Positions 17,684 to 27,482 of a stretch of 64,000 bases of DNA are shown here, piece by piece. Location of the stretch: positions 1 to 64,000 of the forward strand of contig BGOK01000034.1 of the NCBI GenBank assembly GCA_003569205.1, written 5' to 3'. The position numbers and the translations under genes are program-made. The notes under the pieces were generated by a model, which saw only the letters and a list, made by a program, of their open reading frames with translations, was not told the origin of the DNA and ran no database searches. The stretch comes from Verrucomicrobiota bacterium (lineage in GTDB: Bacteria > Verrucomicrobiota > Verrucomicrobiia > Opitutales > UBA953). How positions within the stretch are numbered: the first letter of the stretch is position 1; each line of letters begins with the position of its first letter.

Positions 17684-17686
17684 GCC

Positions 17687-17971
17687 ATGAAGCAGTTGAA
17701 GATTGCCGCGCTCTGCGTGGCCTACGGGATCACGGACCTCTACCTGGTGTTAGGCTGGATGGCGAGTGGCCAACCCCAGCGGGTGTCACTCTGGAATAAG
17801 CTCTACGGTCCGCTGACCTTTGACCTCAGCCCGAACCCCGAAGGCTACGGACTGGCCCTGCTGCTGCTCTCGGGCCTCGCGACCATTGTCTTTATAGTCG
17901 TGATTGTCCGCATGGCCCGTCCAGCGGCACCAGCGACGACGGAGGCCAATCCCTTCACGAAGGAGTCCTAA
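17687..17971 (+). CDS. Small membrane protein downstream of the heme protein
   Basis: A 94-residue protein with two predicted helices (about residues 5-27 and 58-79), a loop of about 30 residues between them, and a polar tail ending NPFTKES. No family recognised. It starts 3 bases after the stop of the heme-binding propeller gene, so the two are probably co-translated. It may be a membrane partner of that protein, which is inference from position only. The gene ends 6 bases before the stop of a convergent gene. Confidence 0.65.
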   Translation: MKQLKIAALCVAYGITDLYLVLGWMASGQPQRVSLWNKLYGPLTFDLSPNPEGYGLALLLLSGLATIVFIVVIVRMARPAAPATTEANPFTKES

Positions 17972-17977
17972 GGGGAC

Positions 17978-19201
17978 TCAGAGCGCCTTACGCAGGGCGG
18001 CGATGGCCGCAGCCTGACGGGCCTGGACGATGGCTTGAGCTTTGCCCACTTTGGCGAGGGACGCCGCGCGGTCTTTGGCCATCGTTAAGACGGCGGGAAC
18101 GATGCCTGGCAGCTGCGTCTCATCGTCGAGGTCAAAGAGCCACTCCCCAAGGCCGATGTCTTTCCACATCGTGCCTTTAGACGTCTGTTCGGCCCAGCGG
18201 CAGACGATGGCGGGGACGCCATTACCGATGCACATGATCGGCGAATGCATCTCGTTACCAAAGAGCCCGGCGCTGCGGACGTAGACCGAGAGCGCTTCGT
18301 CGGTGAGCCAATAGTCGGGGCGCCAAACCACGCGCGGCTTCACGTCGTCGGGCAAGCGATCGAACAGCACTTCCTTCCCTAAGGTCATCTGCGTGCGGTC
18401 TTCGGGGCAGATGAGCACCTTGAGCTTCGTCTGGCGAACGACCTCGATGATGGCAGCACGCAGTTGGGCGTGGTCATGTTCCTTGAGCTCATCGTTACGC
18501 TTCTGCTTCACCGGGTCGAAGGGTATACCCGTCTTAATCAACCAATAGGGCGTGGAGCGGTACCGAGGGATACAGCAAAGAAAACCGCCGACCTCTAACT
18601 GGTTAGCCTGCAGGAAAGCCGTTGCCTTGGCGTCATCGCGAAGGTCCGTGGCGAAAGCGCCATCGGGCGCTAAGCCCATCAAGGGACACTTCACGCCAGA
18701 GGAGATGGCAACGGCGTGCGAGACGCCATCGCGGAAGAAGACGAACTGAGCACCATTCAGGACTTCGATGGTCGCAGGGGTCGGTTTACCTTGGGTAATA
18801 CCGAGCACGCCATAGGGCTTGGACCCGAGCTGACGCCAGCGGACAACGTCTTTTTCGGCGACGAGGGAAGGCCCTGAACCATGCAGGAGGAAATCATGAT
18901 CCGCATAGGCCTGGGCGACGTCGATCTTTCCAGGGACGAGGATACGGAGTTTTGGGAAGCGGCGCTGCAGCATCTCCCCCACCCCATTATCCACACTCCC
19001 AGGCCATAAGGTAATTTCCGCTTCGGGTAGGTGCTTCTCCAGCAAGGCCAACATACCCGGCGTATGCGCGATATCACCGATATTCACAGTCTGCCAGGAG
19101 GAGCGCAGCAGGATGCGCGGGGCGCGGCCGGGGGCGGCGGCGCGCAGGGCTACCGCGAGAGCCAGCGTGGCAGAAGCCCCCAAGAAATGTCGGCGGTCCA
19201 T
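17978..19201 (-). CDS. Polysaccharide pyruvyltransferase-like protein with Tat-type signal
   Basis: A 407-residue protein with a Tat-like start (DRRHFLGAS, residues 2-10). The body resembles polysaccharide pyruvyl transferase-family proteins: an early [13 protein letters not shown] segment and a late [18 protein letters not shown] segment match the conserved N- and C-terminal regions of that fold, which adds ketal pyruvate to glycans. Export by Tat would be unusual for a PEP-dependent enzyme, so a different activity is possible. It lies 5 bases downstream of the zinc peptidase gene, and a sulfatase precedes that gene, so the three form one unit. Confidence 0.65.
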   Translation of the reverse strand: MDRRHFLGASATLALAVALRAAAPGRAPRILLRSSWQTVNIGDIAHTPGMLALLEKHLPEAEITLWPGSVDNGVGEMLQRRFPKLRILVPGKIDVAQAYADHDFLLHGSGPSLVAEKDVVRWRQLGSKPYGVLGITQGKPTPATIEVLNGAQFVFFRDGVSHAVAISSGVKCPLMGLAPDGAFATDLRDDAKATAFLQANQLEVGGFLCCIPRYRSTPYWLIKTGIPFDPVKQKRNDELKEHDHAQLRAAIIEVVRQTKLKVLICPEDRTQMTLGKEVLFDRLPDDVKPRVVWRPDYWLTDEALSVYVRSAGLFGNEMHSPIMCIGNGVPAIVCRWAEQTSKGTMWKDIGLGEWLFDLDDETQLPGIVPAVLTMAKDRAASLAKVGKAQAIVQARQAAAIAALRKAL

Positions 19202-19206
19202 CTGGC

Positions 19207-20118
19207 TTACTTCGTATAGGGCTGTGTGATCGGGCCCTTCTCTGCCGCCTGCACGCGTTCGTCGACCTTCTTGCGGATTTCAGCCTTCGCAGTCGTCAGG
19301 CGTTCCGGCCAAACGAATTTTGGGGCCGTCGACGGGTCGTAGCCCGCCATGTGGCCCGTCAGCCGGGTGGTCGGCTTGGTATACTTTAGTTCGGTGTCAC
19401 CAAAAACCTCGCGGCACATCGCGGCCAAGCCGGGGTCGTATTCCAGCAACTGTGTGCGCAGGTGCACGTGGTTGTGGTCGTGGTCGTTGACGCGGTTGTT
19501 ATCGAACCACGACTGGACGCCTTCGGCAAAGTATTCACTGTGATTGGTCGCAGCATACTTCCCCTTCCACAGGCCCTTGGCCATGGCGGCTTGGTAAGTT
19601 GCCTTGAGGCGACGGTCAAAGGTCGGGTCAACCTTCAGCATACCGCGCAGGTGGATATTGTGCGCGAACTCATGGATGAAGATGTTCTCGGAAGCGTAAG
19701 GGTCGCCAGGGAACGCCAACATATTCTCTTCCGCGCAAGAACAGACGGGGTCAGTCTGCGAGCCGCCGAGTCCACGGGCGCGGGCGTCCCAGTAATCCTT
19801 CGGCTTGAAGCCAGCGTATTCAGGAACATCGGTGGTAAACTCCGCCCGCCCCATGATGATGACCCGCGAGCCGTTCGCGATCATCGCTGTCCGGACATCT
19901 GGGCGCTTGGCCAACATGAGGTTAGCTAGGTAAGCGGTCTCCTTGAGGGCGTAGTCGTTGACGGCACCGGAGGCCACAATCGGCAAACCTTGGGCACTGA
20001 TGTATTTTTTGTAAAACGGCGGCAGCTTTAGTTCAGCGGGCGGGGCCGTGACGTCGCCGATGGGGTCAGCGGCTTGGCTGGTAATCGCCAGCAGGCAGAG
20101 GAATGAAAGCAGTTTCAT
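19207..20118 (-). CDS. Exported HExxH zinc metallopeptidase-like protein
   Basis: A 303-residue secreted protein with a signal peptide over residues 1-17. It carries H149-E150-F-A-H153, the HExxH zinc site, and a downstream NHSEYFAEG whose Glu is a plausible third zinc ligand, as in gluzincin-type peptidases. I do not recognise a named family. It may cleave peptides or, given its neighbours, act on glycoconjugates. Its ATG overlaps the sulfatase stop (ATGA), so the two are translationally coupled. Confidence 0.75.
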   Translation of the reverse strand: MKLLSFLCLLAITSQAADPIGDVTAPPAELKLPPFYKKYISAQGLPIVASGAVNDYALKETAYLANLMLAKRPDVRTAMIANGSRVIIMGRAEFTTDVPEYAGFKPKDYWDARARGLGGSQTDPVCSCAEENMLAFPGDPYASENIFIHEFAHNIHLRGMLKVDPTFDRRLKATYQAAMAKGLWKGKYAATNHSEYFAEGVQSWFDNNRVNDHDHNHVHLRTQLLEYDPGLAAMCREVFGDTELKYTKPTTRLTGHMAGYDPSTAPKFVWPERLTTAKAEIRKKVDERVQAAEKGPITQPYTK

Positions 20119-21494
20119 TTTGCAGATTTTTCGCTGAACTTGGCGTCCGCCGGGGCTTCGAGTAAGTCCCCCTTCCGGAGTTCGAGGAAGCGCTCGCGCA
20201 TCTCCTTCAGCTTTTCAGGGAAGCGGGCGGAACACTCGTCCTGCTCGAAGGGGTCTTTGGTAAGGTTGAAGAGTTCTGCCTTCCCTTGGGGGTTGGTATG
20301 TGGGGCGATGAGTTTCCAATCGCCATAGAAGACAGCCGAACGCTGGTAATGGGGAATATAGATGGTCCGCGGCGCGGGCGTCGCATCGGCACCAGTCAAG
20401 ACGGCCCAACGGTCGAGGCCATCTAACTTCGCATCCGCAGGGACGGTGGCTCCCGTCAGGCGAGCCAACGTCGGCAGCCAGTCCGCCACATGCATCGGGT
20501 GGCTATTCTTGCCGGCGGGCAGGTGACCGGGCCAGCTGACGAACGCGTTGACGCGCATCCCTCCTTCATACGGCGTATTCTTCCAGCCGCGGAGGGGGGC
20601 ATTCGTGGTCACGGCCGGACTCCCCTTGGTCTTGCCGACATAGGGATTGCCGCTGCTTTCGATTCCACCGTTGTCCGAGGTGAAGATGATTACCGTGTTC
20701 TCGAGCTGCCCCGAGGCCTTGAGGGCGTCGTAGAACTCGCCCACCTTAGCATCCAGTTGCGTCACAAAGGCGGCGTAGCGACGAATCGAATCGTCCTTCA
20801 CTGCGTCGTCGTGGAACTTCACGCCCTCATACGCTTTGAAATACTCCTTCGGGGCGTCGATCGGGGTATGCACCGCGCCGAACGGGACATAAGCAAACCA
20901 CGGCCCTTTCTTCTCAAGGATGACGCGCTTGGCGTCGGCGGCGATCAGTTCGGTGGCGTTGCCTTCTTCCTTTAACAGCACGTCGTTACGATTCCACGTA
21001 TCCTCCAAGATACCCGGCCGATACTTGTGCGTCCACGGGTCGACGGCGCCCGAGAGGAAGCCATACGACTGGTCGAACCCATACTGGCGGGGTCCCCAAG
21101 CAAACTTACCACCCAGGTGCCACTTGCCCGAGATAGATGTGCGATAGCCCACGGACTTTAACGCCGAGGCCAGCGTGTAGGTCCCCTCGGGGAAAGCGCG
21201 CATGTTCGTCGGACCGAGCACATGGGGACCGAAGCGGCTCGTCCAGCGACCTGAGAGCAAAGCCGTGCGGGTCGGGGTGCACACGGGTTGCACATAATGA
21301 CGATCCAGCTCCACCGAAGTCTTAAGAATCTCTGCCATCCGCGGCGTGGCAAACTTCCCGCCATGCCAACTGACGTCGGCCCAGCCCATGTCATCTGCGA
21401 CGATGAGCAACACGTTCGGACGGACTGGCGGAGTGGCCGCTGCGACGAACGAGACGACACCGAGGCAGGCGGCGAGGAGACGGAGGGTCTTCAT
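20115..21494 (-). CDS. Exported arylsulfatase-type sulfatase
   Basis: A 459-residue secreted sulfatase with a signal peptide over residues 1-20. The maturation motif is C72-T-P-T-R76 and the first calcium ligands are Asp34 and Asp35 in VADDMGWAD. FTSDNGG supplies further metal ligands, and the layout resembles arylsulfatase B or N-acetylgalactosamine sulfatases. I chose ATG 21494 because the signal peptide begins there; the open frame extends 39 bases upstream without support. It leads a three-gene unit with the zinc peptidase and the pyruvyltransferase-like gene. It begins 52 bases after the stop of the PSCyt1-WD40 gene and may be transcribed with it. Confidence 0.88.
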   Translation of the reverse strand: MKTLRLLAACLGVVSFVAAATPPVRPNVLLIVADDMGWADVSWHGGKFATPRMAEILKTSVELDRHYVQPVCTPTRTALLSGRWTSRFGPHVLGPTNMRAFPEGTYTLASALKSVGYRTSISGKWHLGGKFAWGPRQYGFDQSYGFLSGAVDPWTHKYRPGILEDTWNRNDVLLKEEGNATELIAADAKRVILEKKGPWFAYVPFGAVHTPIDAPKEYFKAYEGVKFHDDAVKDDSIRRYAAFVTQLDAKVGEFYDALKASGQLENTVIIFTSDNGGIESSGNPYVGKTKGSPAVTTNAPLRGWKNTPYEGGMRVNAFVSWPGHLPAGKNSHPMHVADWLPTLARLTGATVPADAKLDGLDRWAVLTGADATPAPRTIYIPHYQRSAVFYGDWKLIAPHTNPQGKAELFNLTKDPFEQDECSARFPEKLKEMRERFLELRKGDLLEAPADAKFSEKSAK

Positions 21495-21546
21495 GGGGAT
21501 GCTTTCTTGTAGCACCTCCCTGCCCTGAAGCAATCTTCAGACAGGC

Positions 21547-24500
21547 CTACTTAGCCTGCGCGACGCTACGCTTCGGTAGTTTGGCTAGGTAGGCCGACTC
21601 CGCCGCCTTCACCTTAGCCCGCTGGGGCTCGACCTGCGGAGAGAGGTCCGCAATCGTGCGGGCCAGCTCGACGAGGTTCTTCGCGCGGTCGGGCACTTCC
21701 TTGGTCGCGGCGGCGAGGGCCTTCTGGGCGCCCAGCCACTTGGCCTTGGCTTCGTCCAGCGTCTTGGCAGCCGCTACGATAGCCTGCTTCTTCGCTTCCG
21801 CCGGCCGAGCCGCTTCGGCTAAACGAGCCTTGGCCGTTACGATCGCTTGCTGCAGCGGGGCTAAGGCCGCTTGGGCTTGATTGACGGCTGCTTGATGCGG
21901 GGCGAGCTTGGCGATGTAAGCCTTCTCGACGGCCGCCGGCGCCGCTACTTTCAGTGCATATTCCTTTTGCTGAGCCAAACGAACCTTCGCTTGCTCAACT
22001 AATTCAGCTTGATCGGGACCCAACTGTTTTCCCTTTTCGGCGAGGACCGCCCGGGCCGCATCAACCTTAGCGACATCATCTGCCACCAAGGAGCCTGCCT
22101 GGGTAACGGCGATAACGGCCGCGAAACGGGCCGCTTGGGCTTGCGCCACGGCTTGCTTGGCCTCGGCCAGTTCCGTCAAGGCCGCTGCCAAACGCGCAGC
22201 GGTTTCCTTACTGGAAGTAAAATAACGGAGCGAGAGTACGCCCGAGACACCATGGGTAGAGGCGTCGGCCTCTGAGGCCGTAGTGACCTGGGCCGTGGCG
22301 GCCTGTAAGCGCCTTTCCGTCAACTCGGCCGCCGTCAGGCTGGCCGCCAGCTTACGCTCGGCAGCATCGACTTTCGCTTGGACAGCGGCGACCGCCGCCT
22401 TGGCCTGAGCCAGTTCGGCCGACGCTGTAGCGGCTTCCTTCTTCAAAGTCTCGACGTGAGTCGTCAGTTCCGCCACGCGCAGGCGAACAGGGCGCATGAT
22501 GCGGCCATACTCTTCGATGGCGGCTTTAGCGGCGGCGACTTCCGTGTCGCGCTGGCGGATGGCTTCACCCAACAAGGCCTGGCGTTCGCCTAAAAGTTTA
22601 GTCTGGGCCTCGACCTTACCGGCGGCTTCGGCTTCGGCCTGGCGCAGCGGGCCCAGCGGGGCCTCGAGGGACGGCAACGCTGCCTTGAGCTCACTCCAAG
22701 TCGCTTCCAGTGGAGGCAATTTTGCGGCCAAGTCAGCGACCTGCTGAGTCGTGGCAGTCACGCGCGCAAGGGCGGCCTGGTGCGCCACCTCATTCTCCGC
22801 TTTCGCGGCAATCGCATCGGCGATATCCGCCTCGAGCTTAGCAAGACGCTCCTTCTCAGCGAGGACGCCCACATTAAATTCCGCGGCCCGGAGGAAGGCC
22901 ACGTGCTCTTCCCAGCCCGCAATCTGCGACTGCGAATGCTTGGTGAAGGTCTCGGCGGCGGCGGCGTCCGTCTTTAGCTTATTAAAAGCATTCATCTGCC
23001 CCTGCACGACCCCTTGACGGGCCTGCAGTGAAGCAAGTTGACCACGAGAAAACTCCAAGGCGGTGGCTTGGGTCTCGCGTTGCTTCTGGGTCGACGCCTT
23101 GGTCTTTTCGTCGCTCTTCGCACTGGCGAGGACCTTATCCGAGTAAGCCAACGAGCCTTCGTCGGTTTTCACCTTTGCCTGAAGTTCAAGGAGACGGTTT
23201 GCGATCCAATCTAGGTCGAGCGACGACTTAGCGGCCAACTCTTGCAAAGCACGCCGTTCCGTCTTGGCGGGGGTGAGGGCCTCGCTGGCGACCTTAATCT
23301 TAGCGGTCAATTCGGCCTTCGTCTTCGCATCCGCAGTCTTACCGTAGAGGACCGAGCGCATGGCCTCCAATTCTTTATTAGCCGGCTGATAGCGAACTTC
23401 CACCGCGTTGAGTTTCTTCATCACTTCGGCGGAAGCGGCCAAGACGGTGGCATTCTCGACCTCGGCGGCACGGAGCTTGGCCGTCGCGGCTTGCGCGTCC
23501 GCCGGTGCACTCGTTGCCTTCGCCCGCAGGCTCGCTAATTGCTTTTCGGCTTCGGCGATACGCTCCGCGAGCTTCGGCGGATTCACCGAAACTTGCGTTA
23601 GGTCCTGACCAGACTCGACGTCAAAAAACCGAACCTCGCCCTGCCAGTTACCCGTCACAAAAACTTTGGAGTCGGCAAGAGCGACGATTTTGGACACCAC
23701 GTCGGTCTGCTTAATACCACGGGCATGCGTCAGACGCTTACCCTCGATAGTCCAAAGGGCCGAGGTGCCGTCGTTACCGCAACTTAACAGGCGGCCATCA
23801 GGCGTGAAAGTCACGGACTGTACTGAGCCGCCATGTGCGGCCCAGTTGGCCACGCGCTTCCCCGTCTTGAGTTCCCAAGTGGTAATCGTCCCATCGTCCG
23901 AACAACTGGCGAGCACGTTGGAGTCGGAACGCCATGCGAGGTCGGTGACACTGGACTTGTGTTGCCCGAGGTTGAAGAACTCGCCGCCGTTCTCAGACTC
24001 CCAGACCATCACGTTGCCGTTGCGGTCAGAGGTCGCGAGGAGGATACCATCAGGGCTGAAGTCAGCGCCCGTTACCCATTCAGTGTGTTTGGAGATTGTG
24101 TAGAGCAGTTCGCCCGAGGCGGTGTCGAAACACTTCACCTTCTTAGCGTTTGTACCGACGGCGATACGTTTATGGTCCGGGCTGATATCTGCGGACATCA
24201 ATTGGTCGAATTCTTTACCGACCTCGGTGACGCGTCGGCCGGACTTCACATCCCAGACGACGGCATGGCCGAATTTACCACCGCGGCCACCGCCTAAGAT
24301 AAGCAAGGAACCATTGGCACTGAACTTCAGCGACCGTGCATACCCTTCGGCATAAGGCAGGACGCCCGCGAGTTCGCGGGACTCGGTATCATAGAGGAGA
24401 ATCTGCTTCTGGCCGGCGACGGCCAAGAGGGAGGTCCAGGGACTAGCGGCCATGGCCGTGACAGCCGTGACGCGCGGGGTGACAACGATCGGATCCAGCA

Positions 24501-24993
24501 AGACGTGTTCGGGTCGGGCGACTGGGCCCGTGGGCTTACCCGCCCCAGCCGAAAGCGTCAGGTCAACCTTGGGTTTACTGGCCGTACGCGCCACGCTCCC
24601 CTTACTCTGCAGCACGCCATCGGCAATCCACTTGGATAATAAAGCCAAGTCCTTAGCCGGCAAGGGGGCGCCCTCGGGCGGCATGAACGGCTCCTCCTTC
24701 TGCGTGCTGCAGGTCCACAAGCGACTGCCTCCAGGGTTGCCGGGGTCCACGACGGCACCGCCGCCACCGCCGGCAACGAGGGCAGCATAACTGGTCATAT
24801 CGAGCCCGCCCTTCTTCTTGTCGGGATTATGGCAAGAGAAGCACTTATTCTCCAATAGCGGTCGGATATGGTCGTCGTAGGTCAGCTTGACGGCGGCCTC
24901 TTGGGCACGCACGGTGAGCCCAGTCAGGCCAGTGGCGGCGAGGAGGAGGAAACGGCGCGAGACCGCGCCCAAACGCGATGAGAAAGCAGCCAC
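21547..24993 (-). CDS. PSCyt1 cytochrome-WD40 protein with long coiled-coil tail
   Basis: A 1148-residue exported protein. Start is GTG 24993, followed by a Tat-like SRRFLLLAAT. Heme motif C51-F-S-C54-H55 begins a PSCyt1-type planctomycete cytochrome domain (about 35-125). Residues about 165-465 hold several WD40 repeats (for example SADISPDHKRIAVGT, GADFSPDGILLATS). Residues 475-1148 are an Ala/Lys/Glu-rich heptad sequence predicted to form a very long coiled coil. The first two parts are common in Planctomycetes; the coil of nearly 700 residues is striking. It is the last gene of a four-gene unit with DUF1501, PPC and DUF1549/DUF1553 genes. Confidence 0.85.
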   Translation of the reverse strand: MAAFSSRLGAVSRRFLLLAATGLTGLTVRAQEAAVKLTYDDHIRPLLENKCFSCHNPDKKKGGLDMTSYAALVAGGGGGAVVDPGNPGGSRLWTCSTQKEEPFMPPEGAPLPAKDLALLSKWIADGVLQSKGSVARTASKPKVDLTLSAGAGKPTGPVARPEHVLLDPIVVTPRVTAVTAMAASPWTSLLAVAGQKQILLYDTESRELAGVLPYAEGYARSLKFSANGSLLILGGGRGGKFGHAVVWDVKSGRRVTEVGKEFDQLMSADISPDHKRIAVGTNAKKVKCFDTASGELLYTISKHTEWVTGADFSPDGILLATSDRNGNVMVWESENGGEFFNLGQHKSSVTDLAWRSDSNVLASCSDDGTITTWELKTGKRVANWAAHGGSVQSVTFTPDGRLLSCGNDGTSALWTIEGKRLTHARGIKQTDVVSKIVALADSKVFVTGNWQGEVRFFDVESGQDLTQVSVNPPKLAERIAEAEKQLASLRAKATSAPADAQAATAKLRAAEVENATVLAASAEVMKKLNAVEVRYQPANKELEAMRSVLYGKTADAKTKAELTAKIKVASEALTPAKTERRALQELAAKSSLDLDWIANRLLELQAKVKTDEGSLAYSDKVLASAKSDEKTKASTQKQRETQATALEFSRGQLASLQARQGVVQGQMNAFNKLKTDAAAAETFTKHSQSQIAGWEEHVAFLRAAEFNVGVLAEKERLAKLEADIADAIAAKAENEVAHQAALARVTATTQQVADLAAKLPPLEATWSELKAALPSLEAPLGPLRQAEAEAAGKVEAQTKLLGERQALLGEAIRQRDTEVAAAKAAIEEYGRIMRPVRLRVAELTTHVETLKKEAATASAELAQAKAAVAAVQAKVDAAERKLAASLTAAELTERRLQAATAQVTTASEADASTHGVSGVLSLRYFTSSKETAARLAAALTELAEAKQAVAQAQAARFAAVIAVTQAGSLVADDVAKVDAARAVLAEKGKQLGPDQAELVEQAKVRLAQQKEYALKVAAPAAVEKAYIAKLAPHQAAVNQAQAALAPLQQAIVTAKARLAEAARPAEAKKQAIVAAAKTLDEAKAKWLGAQKALAAATKEVPDRAKNLVELARTIADLSPQVEPQRAKVKAAESAYLAKLPKRSVAQAK

Positions 24994-24999
24994 GGGAGA

Positions 25000-27480
25000 T
25001 TAATGGGTGAAGACGAATTCCTTGGAGTTCAGTAACGCCCAGAAAGCATCCTCAAGGACCGCTTGCCGGCTGGCGGGGTCACTGGCCAAGGCCTTCAGGA
25101 CAGCGTCTTTCTCGGCCGCCAACGGGTGCCGACCGAAGACGCGCATAAAGAGGTCGGTGACGATGACGTCGTTCGACTTACCGTCGGCGATCAGCCGTTC
25201 GACCACCCGACCACGACGGATACGGTCGTTGATGGCGTCCCCGTTCATCAAGTGCAGGGCCTGCGAAAGATTGGGGTCTGTTTTTACCTCGGAAGAGGCC
25301 ACCGACTCGCGCTTGGCGCGGCCAAAGGTTGTGAGGAAGTAGTTACTCACTGCGCCATCGGCGATCTGGACCGCACGGGCCCCGATCGGCAGGCCTTGGA
25401 ACTTATTCGGCGTTTCCGTAATCTGCGAAATGGCGTCGAGTAGTACCTCGGCGCGGACGCGCCGGACCTGGGCGCGGGCGAAATTCAGCTTATCGCCACC
25501 GTTACTGGCGTTCGGCTTGGACGAACGCTGGTAGGCCGCGGAGCTCACGACATCCTTCACCAGCTTCCGGACGTCATAATTATAGTCGGTCAGGTGCTGA
25601 GCTAGTTGGTCAAGTAGATCCGGATTGGACGGCGGATTGGAGACGCGCACGTCATCCACGGGATCCACGACACCGACCCCCAAGAAGTGCGCCCAGACGA
25701 TATTGGAGATATTGCGGGCGAACCATGGGTTCCGCGGCGAGGCGATCCACTCGGCCAACGCCTTGCGTCGGTCATCGCCAGGCTTGAGGTCAGGCTCCTC
25801 GCCTCCGAGGAACTTTGGCTTCACGTTGGCTTTGGTCAGGAAGTGCTGGGACTCCCCGTTCTTATTGTTGTAGATGATGACTTCCTGCGGGTCGTCGGTG
25901 TTCTTCCGGCCAATCTGCGCGAAAAAGGCATTGAAACCATAATAGTCACTCATCGTCCAGCGGTCGAACGGGTGGTTATGGCACTGAGCGCACTGGATGC
26001 GCATCCCCATGAACACCTGGGCAACGTTTTCGCTGAGTTTTAACTTATCCAACTCCGTCTGATAGAAGTTTACCGGCGGGTTGGAGACCGTGCCGCCGTT
26101 GGCGGACAGCAGGTCGACGACCACCTGGTTCAACGGCTGGTTCTGGCCGATACGGTCAGCGAGCCAGTTGTAGTAAAGGAGCGAGTTTTTGTAGAACGGA
26201 GGCTGGTTGTTCCCCCCATTGATGCCGGAGCGAATCTGGAGCAACTCGGACCACTTCATGACCCAGAGCTCGGTGAATTCTTTACGTTGCAAGAGCACGT
26301 CAACCAACTGGGAGCGCTTATCGGGGCGGTTATCCGCTAGGAATGCCTGAACTTCCGCGGGCTTGGGATAAAGCCCGACGACATCGATGTAGACGCGGCG
26401 GACATATTCCTCATCGGTGCAGAGGCCCGAAGGGGCAATGCGCAAGCGGTGCAGGCGCTCGTTCACCGCGGCGTCGACGTAATTATAGGCTTCAGCCTGC
26501 GGACGGGTATAAACCAGGTCCTTGGGAATGACGACCACCTGGGCCGTGACGCTATAGACATCGAAACGGGCCAGCATGAAAGCTGCGCCACGTTCAGCGG
26601 AAATCACCACGCCCTGCTTGTTGACCTTAGCGACAGGGTCATTATTCGACATGAACAGCGCTAGGTTGGTCACATCGCGGTCGGTGCCGTCGGAGTAGGT
26701 GGCGCGGACGGTGATTTGCTGGGTAGCGTTAGATCCCTCCAGGACGATTTGCTTAGGGAAGACCTCGATGCCCGTCACCGTGGCCACGTCGGGGGCGTCG
26801 TTGTGGGCACCCTTTGCGATCCATTCCAGTAAGGTTCGGTTATAAATCGAATCTGCCTCGAAGACTTTATTGCCGGTATGCGGCACGGCACCGATAGACT
26901 TCTCAATCAACGTGCTTTCCTCGGGGATGGCTAAGTTGATACGACGGCCGATCATCTCACGGGTAAGGCGGGTATAGTCGCCGGCAGGGTCCATGCCGAA
27001 AAGCGAGAGACGGAAGCCGTCCTTACCGCGGGCCGCACCGTGACAACCGCCCGCATTGCAGCCACCGCGGAGAAAAACCGGCATCACATCGAGGCGGAAG
27101 GAAACCGCGCGATCCTTGAGGCCATCCTTAACCTGAACTGGCACCTTCGCCGAAAGACCGCCCAATTCGGCGATGACTTCGGTGGCACCGCTGTCGGCGA
27201 CGGCATGCGCGGAATACTCTTCCAGGGAGGCTACCTTCGGATCAACTACGCGTAGGTTAGCAAAAGCCGTCACATCGCGGGTCGTGGCGTCCTTGAAGGT
27301 CGCCAGTACCACTAAGCGATGGAAGTCGCGCTTGGACTCGAGGGCTACCGCGGACGGGAAGATTTCGAGCTTCTCAATCTGCGTGAGCTTTTGCGTCAGG
27401 TCGGCCGGAGCTGGGGCGGCCGTCAGGAAAGCCGGGGCGCACGCCGCCAGGTAAGTGAAGAGCAGTCGGAAGGAAGTCAT
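25000..27480 (-). CDS. DUF1549/DUF1553 (PSD1-type) protein with Ig-like domains and CX4CH site
   Basis: An 826-residue exported protein with a signal peptide over residues 1-22. An Ig-like (BIG2-type) domain at about 35-118 is followed by C141-N-A-G-G-C146-H147, a CX4CH site frequent in this family in place of CXXCH. A second Ig-like domain spans about 230-315. DUF1549 and DUF1553 follow, including CAQCHNHPF and the later FGRHPLAAEKDAV segment. Such proteins pair with DUF1501 proteins in Planctomycetes and Verrucomicrobia and are thought to support glycan degradation; the biochemical role is unproven. Six bases separate its stop from the GTG of the PSCyt1-WD40 gene. Confidence 0.88.
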   Translation of the reverse strand: MTSFRLLFTYLAACAPAFLTAAPAPADLTQKLTQIEKLEIFPSAVALESKRDFHRLVVLATFKDATTRDVTAFANLRVVDPKVASLEEYSAHAVADSGATEVIAELGGLSAKVPVQVKDGLKDRAVSFRLDVMPVFLRGGCNAGGCHGAARGKDGFRLSLFGMDPAGDYTRLTREMIGRRINLAIPEESTLIEKSIGAVPHTGNKVFEADSIYNRTLLEWIAKGAHNDAPDVATVTGIEVFPKQIVLEGSNATQQITVRATYSDGTDRDVTNLALFMSNNDPVAKVNKQGVVISAERGAAFMLARFDVYSVTAQVVVIPKDLVYTRPQAEAYNYVDAAVNERLHRLRIAPSGLCTDEEYVRRVYIDVVGLYPKPAEVQAFLADNRPDKRSQLVDVLLQRKEFTELWVMKWSELLQIRSGINGGNNQPPFYKNSLLYYNWLADRIGQNQPLNQVVVDLLSANGGTVSNPPVNFYQTELDKLKLSENVAQVFMGMRIQCAQCHNHPFDRWTMSDYYGFNAFFAQIGRKNTDDPQEVIIYNNKNGESQHFLTKANVKPKFLGGEEPDLKPGDDRRKALAEWIASPRNPWFARNISNIVWAHFLGVGVVDPVDDVRVSNPPSNPDLLDQLAQHLTDYNYDVRKLVKDVVSSAAYQRSSKPNASNGGDKLNFARAQVRRVRAEVLLDAISQITETPNKFQGLPIGARAVQIADGAVSNYFLTTFGRAKRESVASSEVKTDPNLSQALHLMNGDAINDRIRRGRVVERLIADGKSNDVIVTDLFMRVFGRHPLAAEKDAVLKALASDPASRQAVLEDAFWALLNSKEFVFTH

Positions 27481-27482
27481 GG

